In this document: positions 1-7,428 of the stretch, in pieces
Layout: each line of letters begins with the position of its first letter
Position numbering within the stretch: position 1 is the stretch's first letter
Origin: an uncultured Bacteroidota bacterium
GTDB taxonomy: Bacteria; Bacteroidota; Bacteroidia; Chitinophagales; Chitinophagaceae
NCBI GenBank assembly: GCA_903839875.1
Contig: CAIMDZ010000170.1
Span: forward strand, 1 to 49,357
DNA: 49,357 nucleotides
Direction of reading: 5' to 3'
Translations under genes and position numbers: made by a program
The notes under the pieces: model-generated
The model's input: the letters and a program-made list of their open reading frames with translations, nothing else
Told to the model about the DNA's origin: nothing
The model's database searches: none

Positions 1-133
1 GAGGAGGGTTTGCACCCACAACAAATATTTCAGCACATTGGATGAATTGCTTTGTGTCATAAAGAAACAAATGGAAATTTGGAAAAAGCCTAACGATGAA
101 CTAAGAAAATTATGCTGCATTATTTAAGACGCT

Positions 134-664
134 GTGTATAATTGTGCCAAGAGTGGCTGCCATGATGCCATAACCGGCGCAGAGGGGTACAAACTCGATA
201 ATTACCAGGATATTGTGAGAAGAGGCATAGTGCCGGGAAATACCTCAGGCAGTAAGATATGGCGGTCTGTGGCAACAAGCTCCGGAGAGGATAGAATGCC
301 CAGGAATGCAGCTCCGCTGACTGCCGCCGAACTGAACCTGCTGAACAGGTGGATAGCTGCCGGGGCAAAAGACAGCGGTGCATGTACCAGCGGTTGCGAT
401 AGCAATAATTTCACTTATAGCGGAGCAATCGCACCAATGATGAATTTATATTGTGTCGGCTGCCATAATTCTGCAAGCGCTGCAGGGGGCAGCCTGATGG
501 ACTATGCCAGCGTGAAGAATGCAGCGGTAAATGGCAGGCTGATAGGCAATATATCGCACCAGGCCGGGTACAATGCAATGCCTCCGGGCGCCGGGATTCA
601 GTTATCTGATTGCCAGGTAGCCCAGGTGAAAAAATGGGTAGCAGCAGGGGCGCCGAATAATTAG
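134..664 (+). CDS. c-type cytochrome-like protein, 5'-truncated
   Basis: Two heme-c type modules are visible. The first has a C-x4-CH site (C4, C9, H10) followed by an RMP methionine (M55); the second has a classical CxxCH (C107, C110, H111) followed by AMPPG (M149). Each module ends in a WIAAGA or WVAAGA helix, as in the planctomycete-type cytochrome c domain proteins common in Bacteroidota. Such proteins are exported and bind heme c in the periplasm; a specific redox partner cannot be inferred. The frame opens with GTG at 134 right after an in-frame TAA at 125-127. There is no signal peptide, and the usual hydrophobic stretch before the first CH motif is absent, so the gene looks broken at its 5' end or damaged by assembly near the window edge. 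The stop is followed by 7-bp micro-repeats. Confidence 0.7.
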   Translation: MYNCAKSGCHDAITGAEGYKLDNYQDIVRRGIVPGNTSGSKIWRSVATSSGEDRMPRNAAPLTAAELNLLNRWIAAGAKDSGACTSGCDSNNFTYSGAIAPMMNLYCVGCHNSASAAGGSLMDYASVKNAAVNGRLIGNISHQAGYNAMPPGAGIQLSDCQVAQVKKWVAAGAPNN

Positions 665-691
665 CAGTTGGCAGTTGACAGTTGGCAGTTA
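664..691. repeat. Degenerate 7-bp tandem repeat
   Basis: Four consecutive heptamers of the form RCAGTTG (GCAGTTG, GCAGTTG, ACAGTTG, GCAGTTA) lie between the stop of the cytochrome-like gene and the stop of the converging lipoprotein gene. They are noncoding. A different 7-bp family is at 47481-47515 and an 8-bp family at 49114-49357. Confidence 0.75.
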
Positions 692-1228
692 CTAATTTCC
701 TGTTCGGTTGAAATAGTCTATTGACCAGCCTCCGCCGCCACCTGCAAACAGAAATAAATTACCATCAACTACCCACCAATTGTAAACAATCAATGCATTG
801 TTTTTGGTTAAACCGATCCTGATACGGTCTATATTTCTTGAGCCATAAATAAAGGGTATGAGCGGCGGAATAGCGATTCTTCTTTTGGAAAGAAAAAATT
901 CATAATAGCCTCTTTTTTTAAATTTTCCGTGATAGATTATTACGCTGTCATTAAAACTAACCTGTAAATATCCGCTGTCATTAAATTGCAGCGAAACGGT
1001 TTTCGCTTTGATGTGGAATACTTCAAAAATTTGAGTAAGGGTAAGTGGCTGGTAATTTTTCCCTTTTGATTTGAAAGAAGTATCAGAGAACGTGCCTGAA
1101 AAATGATTGTCTATTCTTTGAAAATCTGATTTGCTGATCCTCAGTCCTGTGCCACAGGATGTAAGGATTAAAATTGTTGCTAAGTAAATCAGTGATCTTT
1201 TCAATTTGACATGTATAGTGTTCCTCAA
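692..1228 (-). CDS. Hypothetical lipoprotein
   Basis: No family is recognised. The N-terminus is a lipoprotein signal: a basic start, a hydrophobic stretch and an LTSCG lipobox with Cys25, so the product is probably anchored in the envelope. The mature part is about 150 residues, beta-rich in appearance, with a glycine run (AGGGGGW) near the C-terminus. The start at 1228 is TTG, directly after the stop of the upstream gene. A second in-frame TTG at 1204 gives a shorter and more typical signal peptide beginning MKRSLIYL, and I cannot decide between them. It is the last gene of a leftward series (6535 to 692) and is likely translationally coupled to the gene before it. Confidence 0.6.
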   Translation of the reverse strand: MRNTIHVKLKRSLIYLATILILTSCGTGLRISKSDFQRIDNHFSGTFSDTSFKSKGKNYQPLTLTQIFEVFHIKAKTVSLQFNDSGYLQVSFNDSVIIYHGKFKKRGYYEFFLSKRRIAIPPLIPFIYGSRNIDRIRIGLTKNNALIVYNWWVVDGNLFLFAGGGGGWSIDYFNRTGN

Positions 1229-1864
1229 TTAATATTCCTTAACCAATTCTTCATCAATGTACACACCGGAATCTATTCGCTCGTATTCGTTGCCGATTAC
1301 AACAACTGAATGGTCGAAAGCTAAAATAATTTTGGCGTGCTTAACGGGGCCGTCGGGTTGCTTGAATGGGCCATAAGTATCAACAGAGTAACATCCAGAG
1401 ACGACATAAAGTGTATTGGCGGGCTTGATTTTGCGGGCTAGATCGAAGATGCAGAATAGGGTGGTGTCGGCGACAAGTTCTATGATTTTTTTGCGTTCGG
1501 ATTCTGTGCAGCCTTTGCAACGCAGATCACTCAACCGAGTATCGATACTATAATCGGGCAGGGCGAAAGCACACTCTATCCGGTTGTCTCCGGATTCTCC
1601 GGTTCCGAACTTGCATATTAAGAAAACAGGGCCGTTGGCATCATTGGGCGAGATACTTATATGACTGACCGGATAGGCTGCGAGCAGTTGCTTAAGCGGG
1701 TTGGCTAAAGCAAGGAGCCTCGATTTGTTGGCTGTATAAAAATCATACGAATCATCTCTTACGTTCTTTATTTCGCGGGCATTGTTGCGGTCATACTGCA
1801 ATTTGAGTCCGAGTATGATTACGGGCACAGCAATAAGGATGATAAAAGCGGCTTTGATATTCAT
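1229..1864 (-). CDS. Hypothetical membrane-anchored protein
   Basis: No known family. The ATG at 1864 gives a 211-residue protein that starts MNIKAAFIILIAVPVIILG, a single N-terminal membrane anchor or uncleaved signal; the frame also extends upstream to a TTG at 1891, but that adds a polar stretch ahead of the anchor. The soluble part carries several cysteines, including an RCKGC pair near the middle and further Cys residues in the second half, which fits an exported domain with possible disulfides. The stop abuts the start region of the downstream lipoprotein gene, so the two are likely one transcript. It is separated from the upstream VPS10-like gene by a small hairpin. Confidence 0.6.
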   Translation of the reverse strand: MNIKAAFIILIAVPVIILGLKLQYDRNNAREIKNVRDDSYDFYTANKSRLLALANPLKQLLAAYPVSHISISPNDANGPVFLICKFGTGESGDNRIECAFALPDYSIDTRLSDLRCKGCTESERKKIIELVADTTLFCIFDLARKIKPANTLYVVSGCYSVDTYGPFKQPDGPVKHAKIILAFDHSVVVIGNEYERIDSGVYIDEELVKEY

Positions 1865-1880
1865 CAATCTGGTATAATTG

Positions 1881-1909
1881 CCGTTCGGCAAAAAAGTGCC
1901 GGCGAACGG
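1881..1909 (-). other. Intergenic hairpin
   Basis: Between the VPS10-like gene and the next leftward gene lies an inverted repeat: CCGTTC then GGCA, a six-base loop, TGCC, a short GGC bulge, and GAACGG. No T-run follows on the minus strand, so it is more likely an attenuating or mRNA-stabilising hairpin inside the transcript than an intrinsic terminator. Confidence 0.4.
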
Positions 1910-1915
1910 GACAAA

Positions 1916-4900
1916 TTAGTTACTATTATTTGCTGGCACTGATTTTGCAACTTTTGCTTTTTCTTCTTTTATGGTCTGCTGTACTTTTGCACTGTATTCC
2001 GCTGCAAGCTTTTCGTAGGTTGATTCACCTTTTTTGAGGTCATCATTAAGTACGCCAATACGCCCTGACTGCAGGTTGGTGGGGCGGCTTTCCTGCCCGC
2101 AGATAGCAGCGTAGACCTCTGTCAGGTTTTCACGGAGCTTCTTTTCATCTGCAAACATAGATTTGTGTTTGGTAGCCAGTAATGTGCTTCTGAGTTCCTC
2201 AAGTTTTGCATTATATTCTTTTAGCAATTTCTTTGTAGAACCCTTCTTTACCGAATCCATGTTTTCTTTTATCAGCTTTTGTTCCGCATTAATTTTATCT
2301 ACCAATGCTGCTAATTGTTCATGCATATGGTAAAGTTCCAAAGCTGCAGTGTATTGCTCTTCGCGGTCGCTTTCTGAGAATAATGTATTCCCTTTGTCAT
2401 GTTTCAAAATCAATTTGTTTGTATATTCCCTGTCACCAATCTTTAGCTTTACCGTGTAAGTGCCTGGTAATACCATGGGTGCTATAAAACCGCCGTAATC
2501 CATTTTGGTACTTCCTGTTGCAGTTTTGGGAGGCGTCATCCGCTGATTCCAGAAAACCTTGTTCACGCCCTTGCGCTTGGTACCGGGAACTGATTGCACA
2601 AGTTTGCCTTTGTCGTCATAAATTTCCAGTTTCACATCCTTTGTTGCACGGTCTTTAAGATAGTATTCTATGGGTTCAATATAGTCAGGGTTGCCGCCAT
2701 ACCAGCCACCACTAACCGGAGAACCCCCGCCGCCATACTTGCCTGTGGTAAGCATCATTGTTTTGCTATCCAGCAAAACCACATCCTTATCCGCAACCTC
2801 TTTTGATATCATTCGCATAGGCGAAATATCATTTACCACCATGATACCCCTGCCATGTGTGGCAATCAGAAGATCGCTGGTCTGGGGTTGAATCTGTATG
2901 TCGCGAACCATGGAATAATCAGGGATGTGGTTTTTCATCCTGAACCAGGTTTCGCCGCCATCTACAGATGCAAAAAGTCCTCTTTCCGTACCGAGGAATA
3001 AAAGATCCTTATTGTAGCAATCTTCTTTAATCTTATGTGCATAGCCGGTAAATTCATCACTGATAATGCGTTTCCAGGTTTTGCCACCATCGGTAGTTTT
3101 TGCAAGATAAGTATTCATGTCGCCATACATGTGATTATCGAACGTGACATAAGCGGTATTCTTACTGTACCTGGATGGCTCGATGCTGCTTACCCATGTT
3201 TGGGCAGGAATACCGGCGGCTTCGTAGTTCTTTGAAACATTCATCCACGACTTACCTCCGTCTGTTACCACCTGCAGGTTGCCATCATCCGTTCCTACCC
3301 AAATGAGATTTTCATCCAGGGCTGATTCTGCCAGGGTGAATATTGTACAATGATTTTCAGCCGAGGTATTGTCCTCGCTTAGTCCGCCTGATTCTTCCTG
3401 CTGTTGTTTTTTCTTATCATTTGTGGTAAGGTCGGGTGATATTTTTTGCCAGGTGCGGCCCTGGTCAACAGATTTATACAAGTATTGAGCAGCGGTGTAT
3501 AAGTTTCTGCGATTGGCCTGGCCGGTAACTATCGGGGTATTCCAGTTCCAGCGGAGCTTTTCGTCATCCTTGCCGGCCTGAGGTGTAATGTCAACAGATT
3601 TGAAAGTGGTAAGATCTATACGAGCCATATTACCTCCCTGCGATTCGGCAAAGGCAATGTTGTTGTCCATAAGATCAGGCTGTACCCAAAAGCCATCGCC
3701 GCCATACATATCGAGCCAGCTGGAATTATTAACACCACCCGGTGCAGCCGAAGGAGCCATCCAGCTTCCGTTGTCCTGGAGACCGCCATACATGCGGTAT
3801 GGGTTGTTGTTGTCAACTGCCACATGGTAGAACTGGCCAACAGGCAGGTTGTATACAAACATCCAGGTAGCACCGCGGTCGAGGCTGAAGTAAACTCCGC
3901 CATCAGTGCCGAGGTACATTTGATTAGTATAATTCGGATTGATCCAGAGGGCATGATGATCACTATGTACCCACCCGCCATCATAAGAGGCATCGGTGAA
4001 TGAATAACCACCGTCATCGGAATAGGAGAAACCGTAACCCGGACGGTACACCCTTTTGGGTTCTTTCGGATCAATGACAAGGCAACTAAAATAAAAAGGA
4101 CGGGAGACTACATTGGTAGTAGCGCTTTGCGATTTCCATGTTTCACCACCGTCTGATGAAATATAGAGGCCGGTTTCTTTGGCCTCCACAATCGCGATCA
4201 TATTCTGAGGGGCGCTGGGAGCAAGTGTAAGCGCGATGCGGCCAAATGGTTTAGGCGGAAGTCCGTTCTTCAGTTCTTTCCATGTTTTGCCGCCATCCAT
4301 GCTTTTCCACATGCCGCTGCCATTGCCACCGGAATTAAACGCGTACGGAAAGCGCCTGAACTCCCACGTGGTTGCGTAAACAGTATTGGGGTCTGCCGGA
4401 TCCACGGCAATATCGGCACAACCGGTTTTTTCATTAATGTAGAAAATCTTATTCCAGGTATCACCACCATCTGTGGATTTGTAAAGACCTCTGTGCTTGC
4501 TGTCGCACCATAGCGGGCCGGGGGCGGCAACATAAATATTCTTAGGATTTTTCGGGTCAATGATTATTTTGGCAATGTGCTCTGTGCTATCCAAACCTAC
4601 TTTCACCCAGTTGTCGCCGGCATCGGCGCTTTTATAGAGGCCTTCGCCGATGGAAACGGTATTTCGCATATTACTTTCACCTGAACCGACAAATACGGTT
4701 GATGGAGTAGCCTGATCAACAGCTATTGCGCCAATGCTCATACAATACTTATCAAAAATCGGTTTGAAGGAAGCGCCCGCATTTGTGCTTTTCCAAACGC
4801 CGCCACCGGCTGTGCCAACGTACAGCGTTTTGCTGTCGGCGTTCACGCCTGCAATAGCGGTGATACGGCCGCTCATGGTGCCAGGGCCCAGCCAGCGGGC

Positions 4901-4996
4901 CTCCATAGCGCCAAAGGTGTAGGAGTTGATCTTCGTTTGGGTGAATACATTACCTGCGATCAGGAATGCCGCAAAAAGGAAAAGTAGCTTCTTCAT
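1916..4996 (-). CDS. VPS10/sortilin-like Asp-box beta-propeller protein, exported
   Basis: This is a 1026-residue exported protein with a cleavable signal peptide (MKKLLFLFAAFLIAGNVFTQ). Residues ~35-720 contain many Asp-box motifs of the form S-x-D-x-G-x-T-W (STDGGDTW, SMDGGKTW, SSDGGETW, TTDGGKTW, SVDGGETW), typical of sortilin/VPS10-type and glycoside-hydrolase-like propellers. A beta-sandwich-like stretch around residues 770-860 follows (PGTYTVKLKIGD), then a helical, probably coiled-coil tail rich in K, E and A. Bacteroidota proteins of this layout are often annotated as glycosyl hydrolases, but no catalytic residues can be assigned here, and a binding role is equally possible. It lies 58 bp downstream of two LolA-like genes on the same strand, suggesting one envelope operon. 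There is no T9SS sorting domain at the end. Confidence 0.8.
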   Translation of the reverse strand: MKKLLFLFAAFLIAGNVFTQTKINSYTFGAMEARWLGPGTMSGRITAIAGVNADSKTLYVGTAGGGVWKSTNAGASFKPIFDKYCMSIGAIAVDQATPSTVFVGSGESNMRNTVSIGEGLYKSADAGDNWVKVGLDSTEHIAKIIIDPKNPKNIYVAAPGPLWCDSKHRGLYKSTDGGDTWNKIFYINEKTGCADIAVDPADPNTVYATTWEFRRFPYAFNSGGNGSGMWKSMDGGKTWKELKNGLPPKPFGRIALTLAPSAPQNMIAIVEAKETGLYISSDGGETWKSQSATTNVVSRPFYFSCLVIDPKEPKRVYRPGYGFSYSDDGGYSFTDASYDGGWVHSDHHALWINPNYTNQMYLGTDGGVYFSLDRGATWMFVYNLPVGQFYHVAVDNNNPYRMYGGLQDNGSWMAPSAAPGGVNNSSWLDMYGGDGFWVQPDLMDNNIAFAESQGGNMARIDLTTFKSVDITPQAGKDDEKLRWNWNTPIVTGQANRRNLYTAAQYLYKSVDQGRTWQKISPDLTTNDKKKQQQEESGGLSEDNTSAENHCTIFTLAESALDENLIWVGTDDGNLQVVTDGGKSWMNVSKNYEAAGIPAQTWVSSIEPSRYSKNTAYVTFDNHMYGDMNTYLAKTTDGGKTWKRIISDEFTGYAHKIKEDCYNKDLLFLGTERGLFASVDGGETWFRMKNHIPDYSMVRDIQIQPQTSDLLIATHGRGIMVVNDISPMRMISKEVADKDVVLLDSKTMMLTTGKYGGGGSPVSGGWYGGNPDYIEPIEYYLKDRATKDVKLEIYDDKGKLVQSVPGTKRKGVNKVFWNQRMTPPKTATGSTKMDYGGFIAPMVLPGTYTVKLKIGDREYTNKLILKHDKGNTLFSESDREEQYTAALELYHMHEQLAALVDKINAEQKLIKENMDSVKKGSTKKLLKEYNAKLEELRSTLLATKHKSMFADEKKLRENLTEVYAAICGQESRPTNLQSGRIGVLNDDLKKGESTYEKLAAEYSAKVQQTIKEEKAKVAKSVPANNSN

Positions 4997-5054
4997 AAAA
5001 TGAAATTATCCGGAATATCCGGTTAAAAGTTAATAACAGATTGTACCTGATCTC

Positions 5055-5792
5055 TTATTTCTTGATGTCTGTAGTTTTTTGCTCTTCCGGCTTAAAGAAA
5101 TCATCTGGTATTGGTTTATTGATTTCTACACTCTTTATTTTCATCTGACCACCTGCTCCATCCTGTGACATAGCATAAACAATTCCTTCTGGCAGTTTCT
5201 GGAAATCCCCGAAGTTTTGGGTTACTTCCATTTCTTTTCCGTCAGCTTTTATTTTGGATACTGAGCGGATATGGTAGTAGTTGGAAGCATCAAAATACAT
5301 GGTTTCTTCCTTGCCGTTTTTATATACCAATTTTATCTTGAAGCAATCAGTTCCTTCCACATCATCTTTTCCGAGGTAGGTAACAGTATTTCCTTTTGCT
5401 TTGTAATCAATTAATGGTCCTTGCGCATCAAGCTGGTCCTGCGATTGTTTTAATGATTCTTCTGGTATAGCTTCAGCCTTTGTTTGACCGGCAAACGGGC
5501 TGTAGCTCCACCCTGCTTTTTCAGTTATTATTGACCAACCCGTCATGCCACTGAATGTGTAATCAACTTTCATTCCTTTACCCTGAAGTATAGTAATGTT
5601 AATAGGGATTTCCGTTCCCTGGGCATTGGTTGATGCCACCATTTTTATGGTATTTATTTTTTTCCAGTTGTCAACCCCGCCTATTGCAGTTACGTGTTTT
5701 TGGATGACCTCGTCAGCCGTCTGTGCTTTTACGGAAATGGATCCTGCAATACAAAAAGTAAGCGCAAGAATTAAGTGTGTGATCTTTTTCAT
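5055..5792 (-). CDS. LolA-like outer-membrane lipoprotein-sorting family protein, copy B
   Basis: This is a 245-residue exported protein (signal peptide ending SVKAQ). The start of the mature part, ADEVIQKHVTAIGG, followed by a beta-rich body with a YLGKDDVEGTDCFKIKL strand, is typical of Bacteroidota proteins assigned to the LolA-like lipoprotein-sorting fold. It is a close paralog of the gene immediately upstream (20 bp gap): both share the IDYKAKGN, FAGQTK and PEGIV segments and a single Cys in the E-C-[FY]-K-[IL] strand. The likely place is the periplasm; lipid or lipoprotein binding is inferred only from the fold family. It probably sits in an operon with the downstream VPS10-like gene. 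Confidence 0.75.
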   Translation of the reverse strand: MKKITHLILALTFCIAGSISVKAQTADEVIQKHVTAIGGVDNWKKINTIKMVASTNAQGTEIPINITILQGKGMKVDYTFSGMTGWSIITEKAGWSYSPFAGQTKAEAIPEESLKQSQDQLDAQGPLIDYKAKGNTVTYLGKDDVEGTDCFKIKLVYKNGKEETMYFDASNYYHIRSVSKIKADGKEMEVTQNFGDFQKLPEGIVYAMSQDGAGGQMKIKSVEINKPIPDDFFKPEEQKTTDIKK

Positions 5793-5812
5793 TTCATTAT
5801 TGTTTTTAAAGT

Positions 5813-6535
5813 TTACTTTTTAGTTTCAGATGGTTTGAAAATGGTTTCATCAATGGGCTTGTTAATTTCCACTGTTTTATATGTAGCGGGTCCCTCACCT
5901 TCATCAACCGACATTGCAAAAACAATGCCTTCCGGCAATTTCCGGAAATTTCCATAGTTGCTGATATCTTCCTCTTCTTTACCGTTTGCCTTTGATTTTT
6001 CCACTGTACGAATGTGATAATAATTAGCAGCATCTATGAACATGGTCTTTTCTTTGCCGCCGGCACAAACCACTTTAAGTTTATAACATTCTGTGCCATC
6101 TACCTGGTCTTTGCCAAGAAAAGTTACCTGGTTGCCTTTGGCTTTGTAATCTATCAGCGGGCCCTGTATATCAAGGTCGTCCTGCGATTCTTTTACTTTT
6201 TCAGGAGCAACTGCCTCAGGTTTTGTCTGACCGGCGAAGGGGGTATATCCCCATCCACCGGTGGTTGTGAGCAGTTGATAACCTGTCATGCCGTTGACTG
6301 TATATTCAACACGCTGACCTTTCTTTTGCAGGGTAGTGATAGTAATAGGTATTTCCACGCCACTAAAATTCATGCTGCCTGTTATTTTTACAGAAGTAAC
6401 TTTTTCCCAGTTTTCGAGCCCGCCAATGGCGGTGATATGTTTCTCTATTATCTCATCGGCAGTCTGGGCATGGGAATTAATATTGCACGTAAAAATCATG
6501 GCGGCTACCATAAGCAGTTGACTGAAATTCCTCAT
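5813..6535 (-). CDS. LolA-like outer-membrane lipoprotein-sorting family protein, copy A
   Basis: This is a 240-residue exported protein (signal peptide ending NSHAQ), the first gene of the leftward series. It has the same architecture as its downstream neighbour: mature start ADEIIEKHITAIGG, central FAGQTKPEAV, IDYKAKGNQVTFLGKD and a C-terminal KPIDETIFKP. The sequence has diverged throughout, so the tandem duplication is not recent. Its function is inferred only from the LolA-like family, that is, binding of a hydrophobic ligand in the periplasm. The ATG at 6535 follows a 125-bp spacer shared with the divergent lipoprotein gene. Confidence 0.75.
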   Translation of the reverse strand: MRNFSQLLMVAAMIFTCNINSHAQTADEIIEKHITAIGGLENWEKVTSVKITGSMNFSGVEIPITITTLQKKGQRVEYTVNGMTGYQLLTTTGGWGYTPFAGQTKPEAVAPEKVKESQDDLDIQGPLIDYKAKGNQVTFLGKDQVDGTECYKLKVVCAGGKEKTMFIDAANYYHIRTVEKSKANGKEEEDISNYGNFRKLPEGIVFAMSVDEGEGPATYKTVEINKPIDETIFKPSETKK

Positions 6536-6648
6536 ATAGTGTGGATTCGTGGTTGAATTATTTGCAAGATATGAAAAATGAATTTATAAAACAGGGTGAC
6601 ATGGAGGGGGAATTAGCTGCGGGTATTTTATTAAGAAATATTTATGAA

Positions 6649-6656
6649 TACTTTTG
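6649..6656 (+). promoter_or_regulatory. Candidate -7 element TACTTTTG
   Basis: An exact match to the Bacteroidota -7 consensus TAnnTTTG ends only four bases before the ATG at 6661. No TTG is found at the usual ~19-base spacing upstream. If used, the transcript would start at or close to the start codon. Confidence 0.3.
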
Positions 6657-6660
6657 GATA

Positions 6661-7203
6661 ATGAGAATTGCCTGTGTACAGCTTTCTATTATTGCTACTT
6701 TATTTTTATTGAATTCCTGTGAGGAACCGAAGCCCAGCCATGATGAGTGTCGTCATTTTTATAAAACCATGGATTCCAGCATAAAAGTGACTGATACCCT
6801 GATGAACAAATATTTCGGGCGAATAACGAAAGCTTTAGAGGCGACTGATACGGGAGAATCTGTTGACCAGAAAGTAATTGATACGATTAACAATGAGTAC
6901 CCGGTGATTGTAGAAAGCATTATTGATCTGCAGCATGTTATTGATTCGCTCAAAGAAATTGATAAAGCATTTGAGCTGAAAAGAAGAACGAAATTGTACA
7001 TGGAACATACAGTAGCATTTGTAAAGCGTACCCACAAATTTTTTGTCAGTTATATCAGGTATCATGGTGAAAATGCAGATCATGATAATGCAGGTAAATA
7101 CAAGGAACAACTGCTGCAATTAAAAGACGAAACAGATGAACTGAACCTTGACCTATACAAGTACAAAGTGAGGAATATGATAAATAACGGGGAGTTGCAA
7201 TGA
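6661..7203 (+). CDS. Hypothetical lipoprotein, helical
   Basis: This is a 180-residue predicted lipoprotein of no known family. The ATG at 6661 gives MRIACVQLSIIATLFLLNSCEE, a lipoprotein signal with lipobox LLNSC (Cys20). The frame is open further upstream to a GTG at 6541, but that would bury the signal peptide behind 40 polar residues, so the internal ATG is preferred. The mature part is highly charged and predicted helical, with heptad-like runs (ESIIDLQHVIDSLKEIDKAFEL and the C-terminal QLLQLKDETDELNLDLYKYK), suggesting a coiled coil. It stands alone, divergent from the LolA-like genes and convergent with rlmD. Confidence 0.6.
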   Translation: MRIACVQLSIIATLFLLNSCEEPKPSHDECRHFYKTMDSSIKVTDTLMNKYFGRITKALEATDTGESVDQKVIDTINNEYPVIVESIIDLQHVIDSLKEIDKAFELKRRTKLYMEHTVAFVKRTHKFFVSYIRYHGENADHDNAGKYKEQLLQLKDETDELNLDLYKYKVRNMINNGELQ

Positions 7204-7310
7204 ATGTCGGGAAAAACCGTATGGATAAATATGTCACACTATCCGAGCATAATTTTCCCTGTTGATCATTTCTGAAAGTTTAGGGATTCTGCATTTTTCC
7301 ACCCCACATT

Positions 7311-7393
7311 CAACGCCCTTCGGGGTTGGTCCATGTCGTGTCTGTACCCCAGGTTTCACCTGGGGCTATTCACATTGAAGCCCTTTGGGCTTC
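7311..7393. repeat. Triple-hairpin intergenic palindrome element
   Basis: Three palindromes follow each other in the spacer between convergent genes: 7311-7328 (CAAC-CCC stem around TTCG, one mismatch), 7347-7365 (CCCCAGGT, TTC loop, ACCTGGGG, perfect 8-bp stem) and 7377-7393 (GAAGCCC, TTT loop, GGGCTTC, perfect 7-bp stem). None is followed by a T-run. From memory, clustered palindromes of this GGGGTTG / CCTGGGGC / GGGCTTC kind recur in intergenic regions of many Bacteroidota genomes, so this is probably one copy of a dispersed repeat family. Confidence 0.65.
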
Positions 7394-7428
7394 CAAAGCG
7401 TTTTATGCAAATCATAAGTGCCCCCTAA

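Noticed and set aside
2..127. Partial open frame of 41 codons at the window start
   Set aside because: It is too short, has no recognisable sequence and ends at the TAA just before the cytochrome-like frame. It could be the end of another gene, but nothing supports a call.
6014..6556. 180-codon plus-strand frame opposite the LolA-like gene
   Set aside because: It overlaps fully with a well-supported gene on the other strand and shows no domain or signal peptide.
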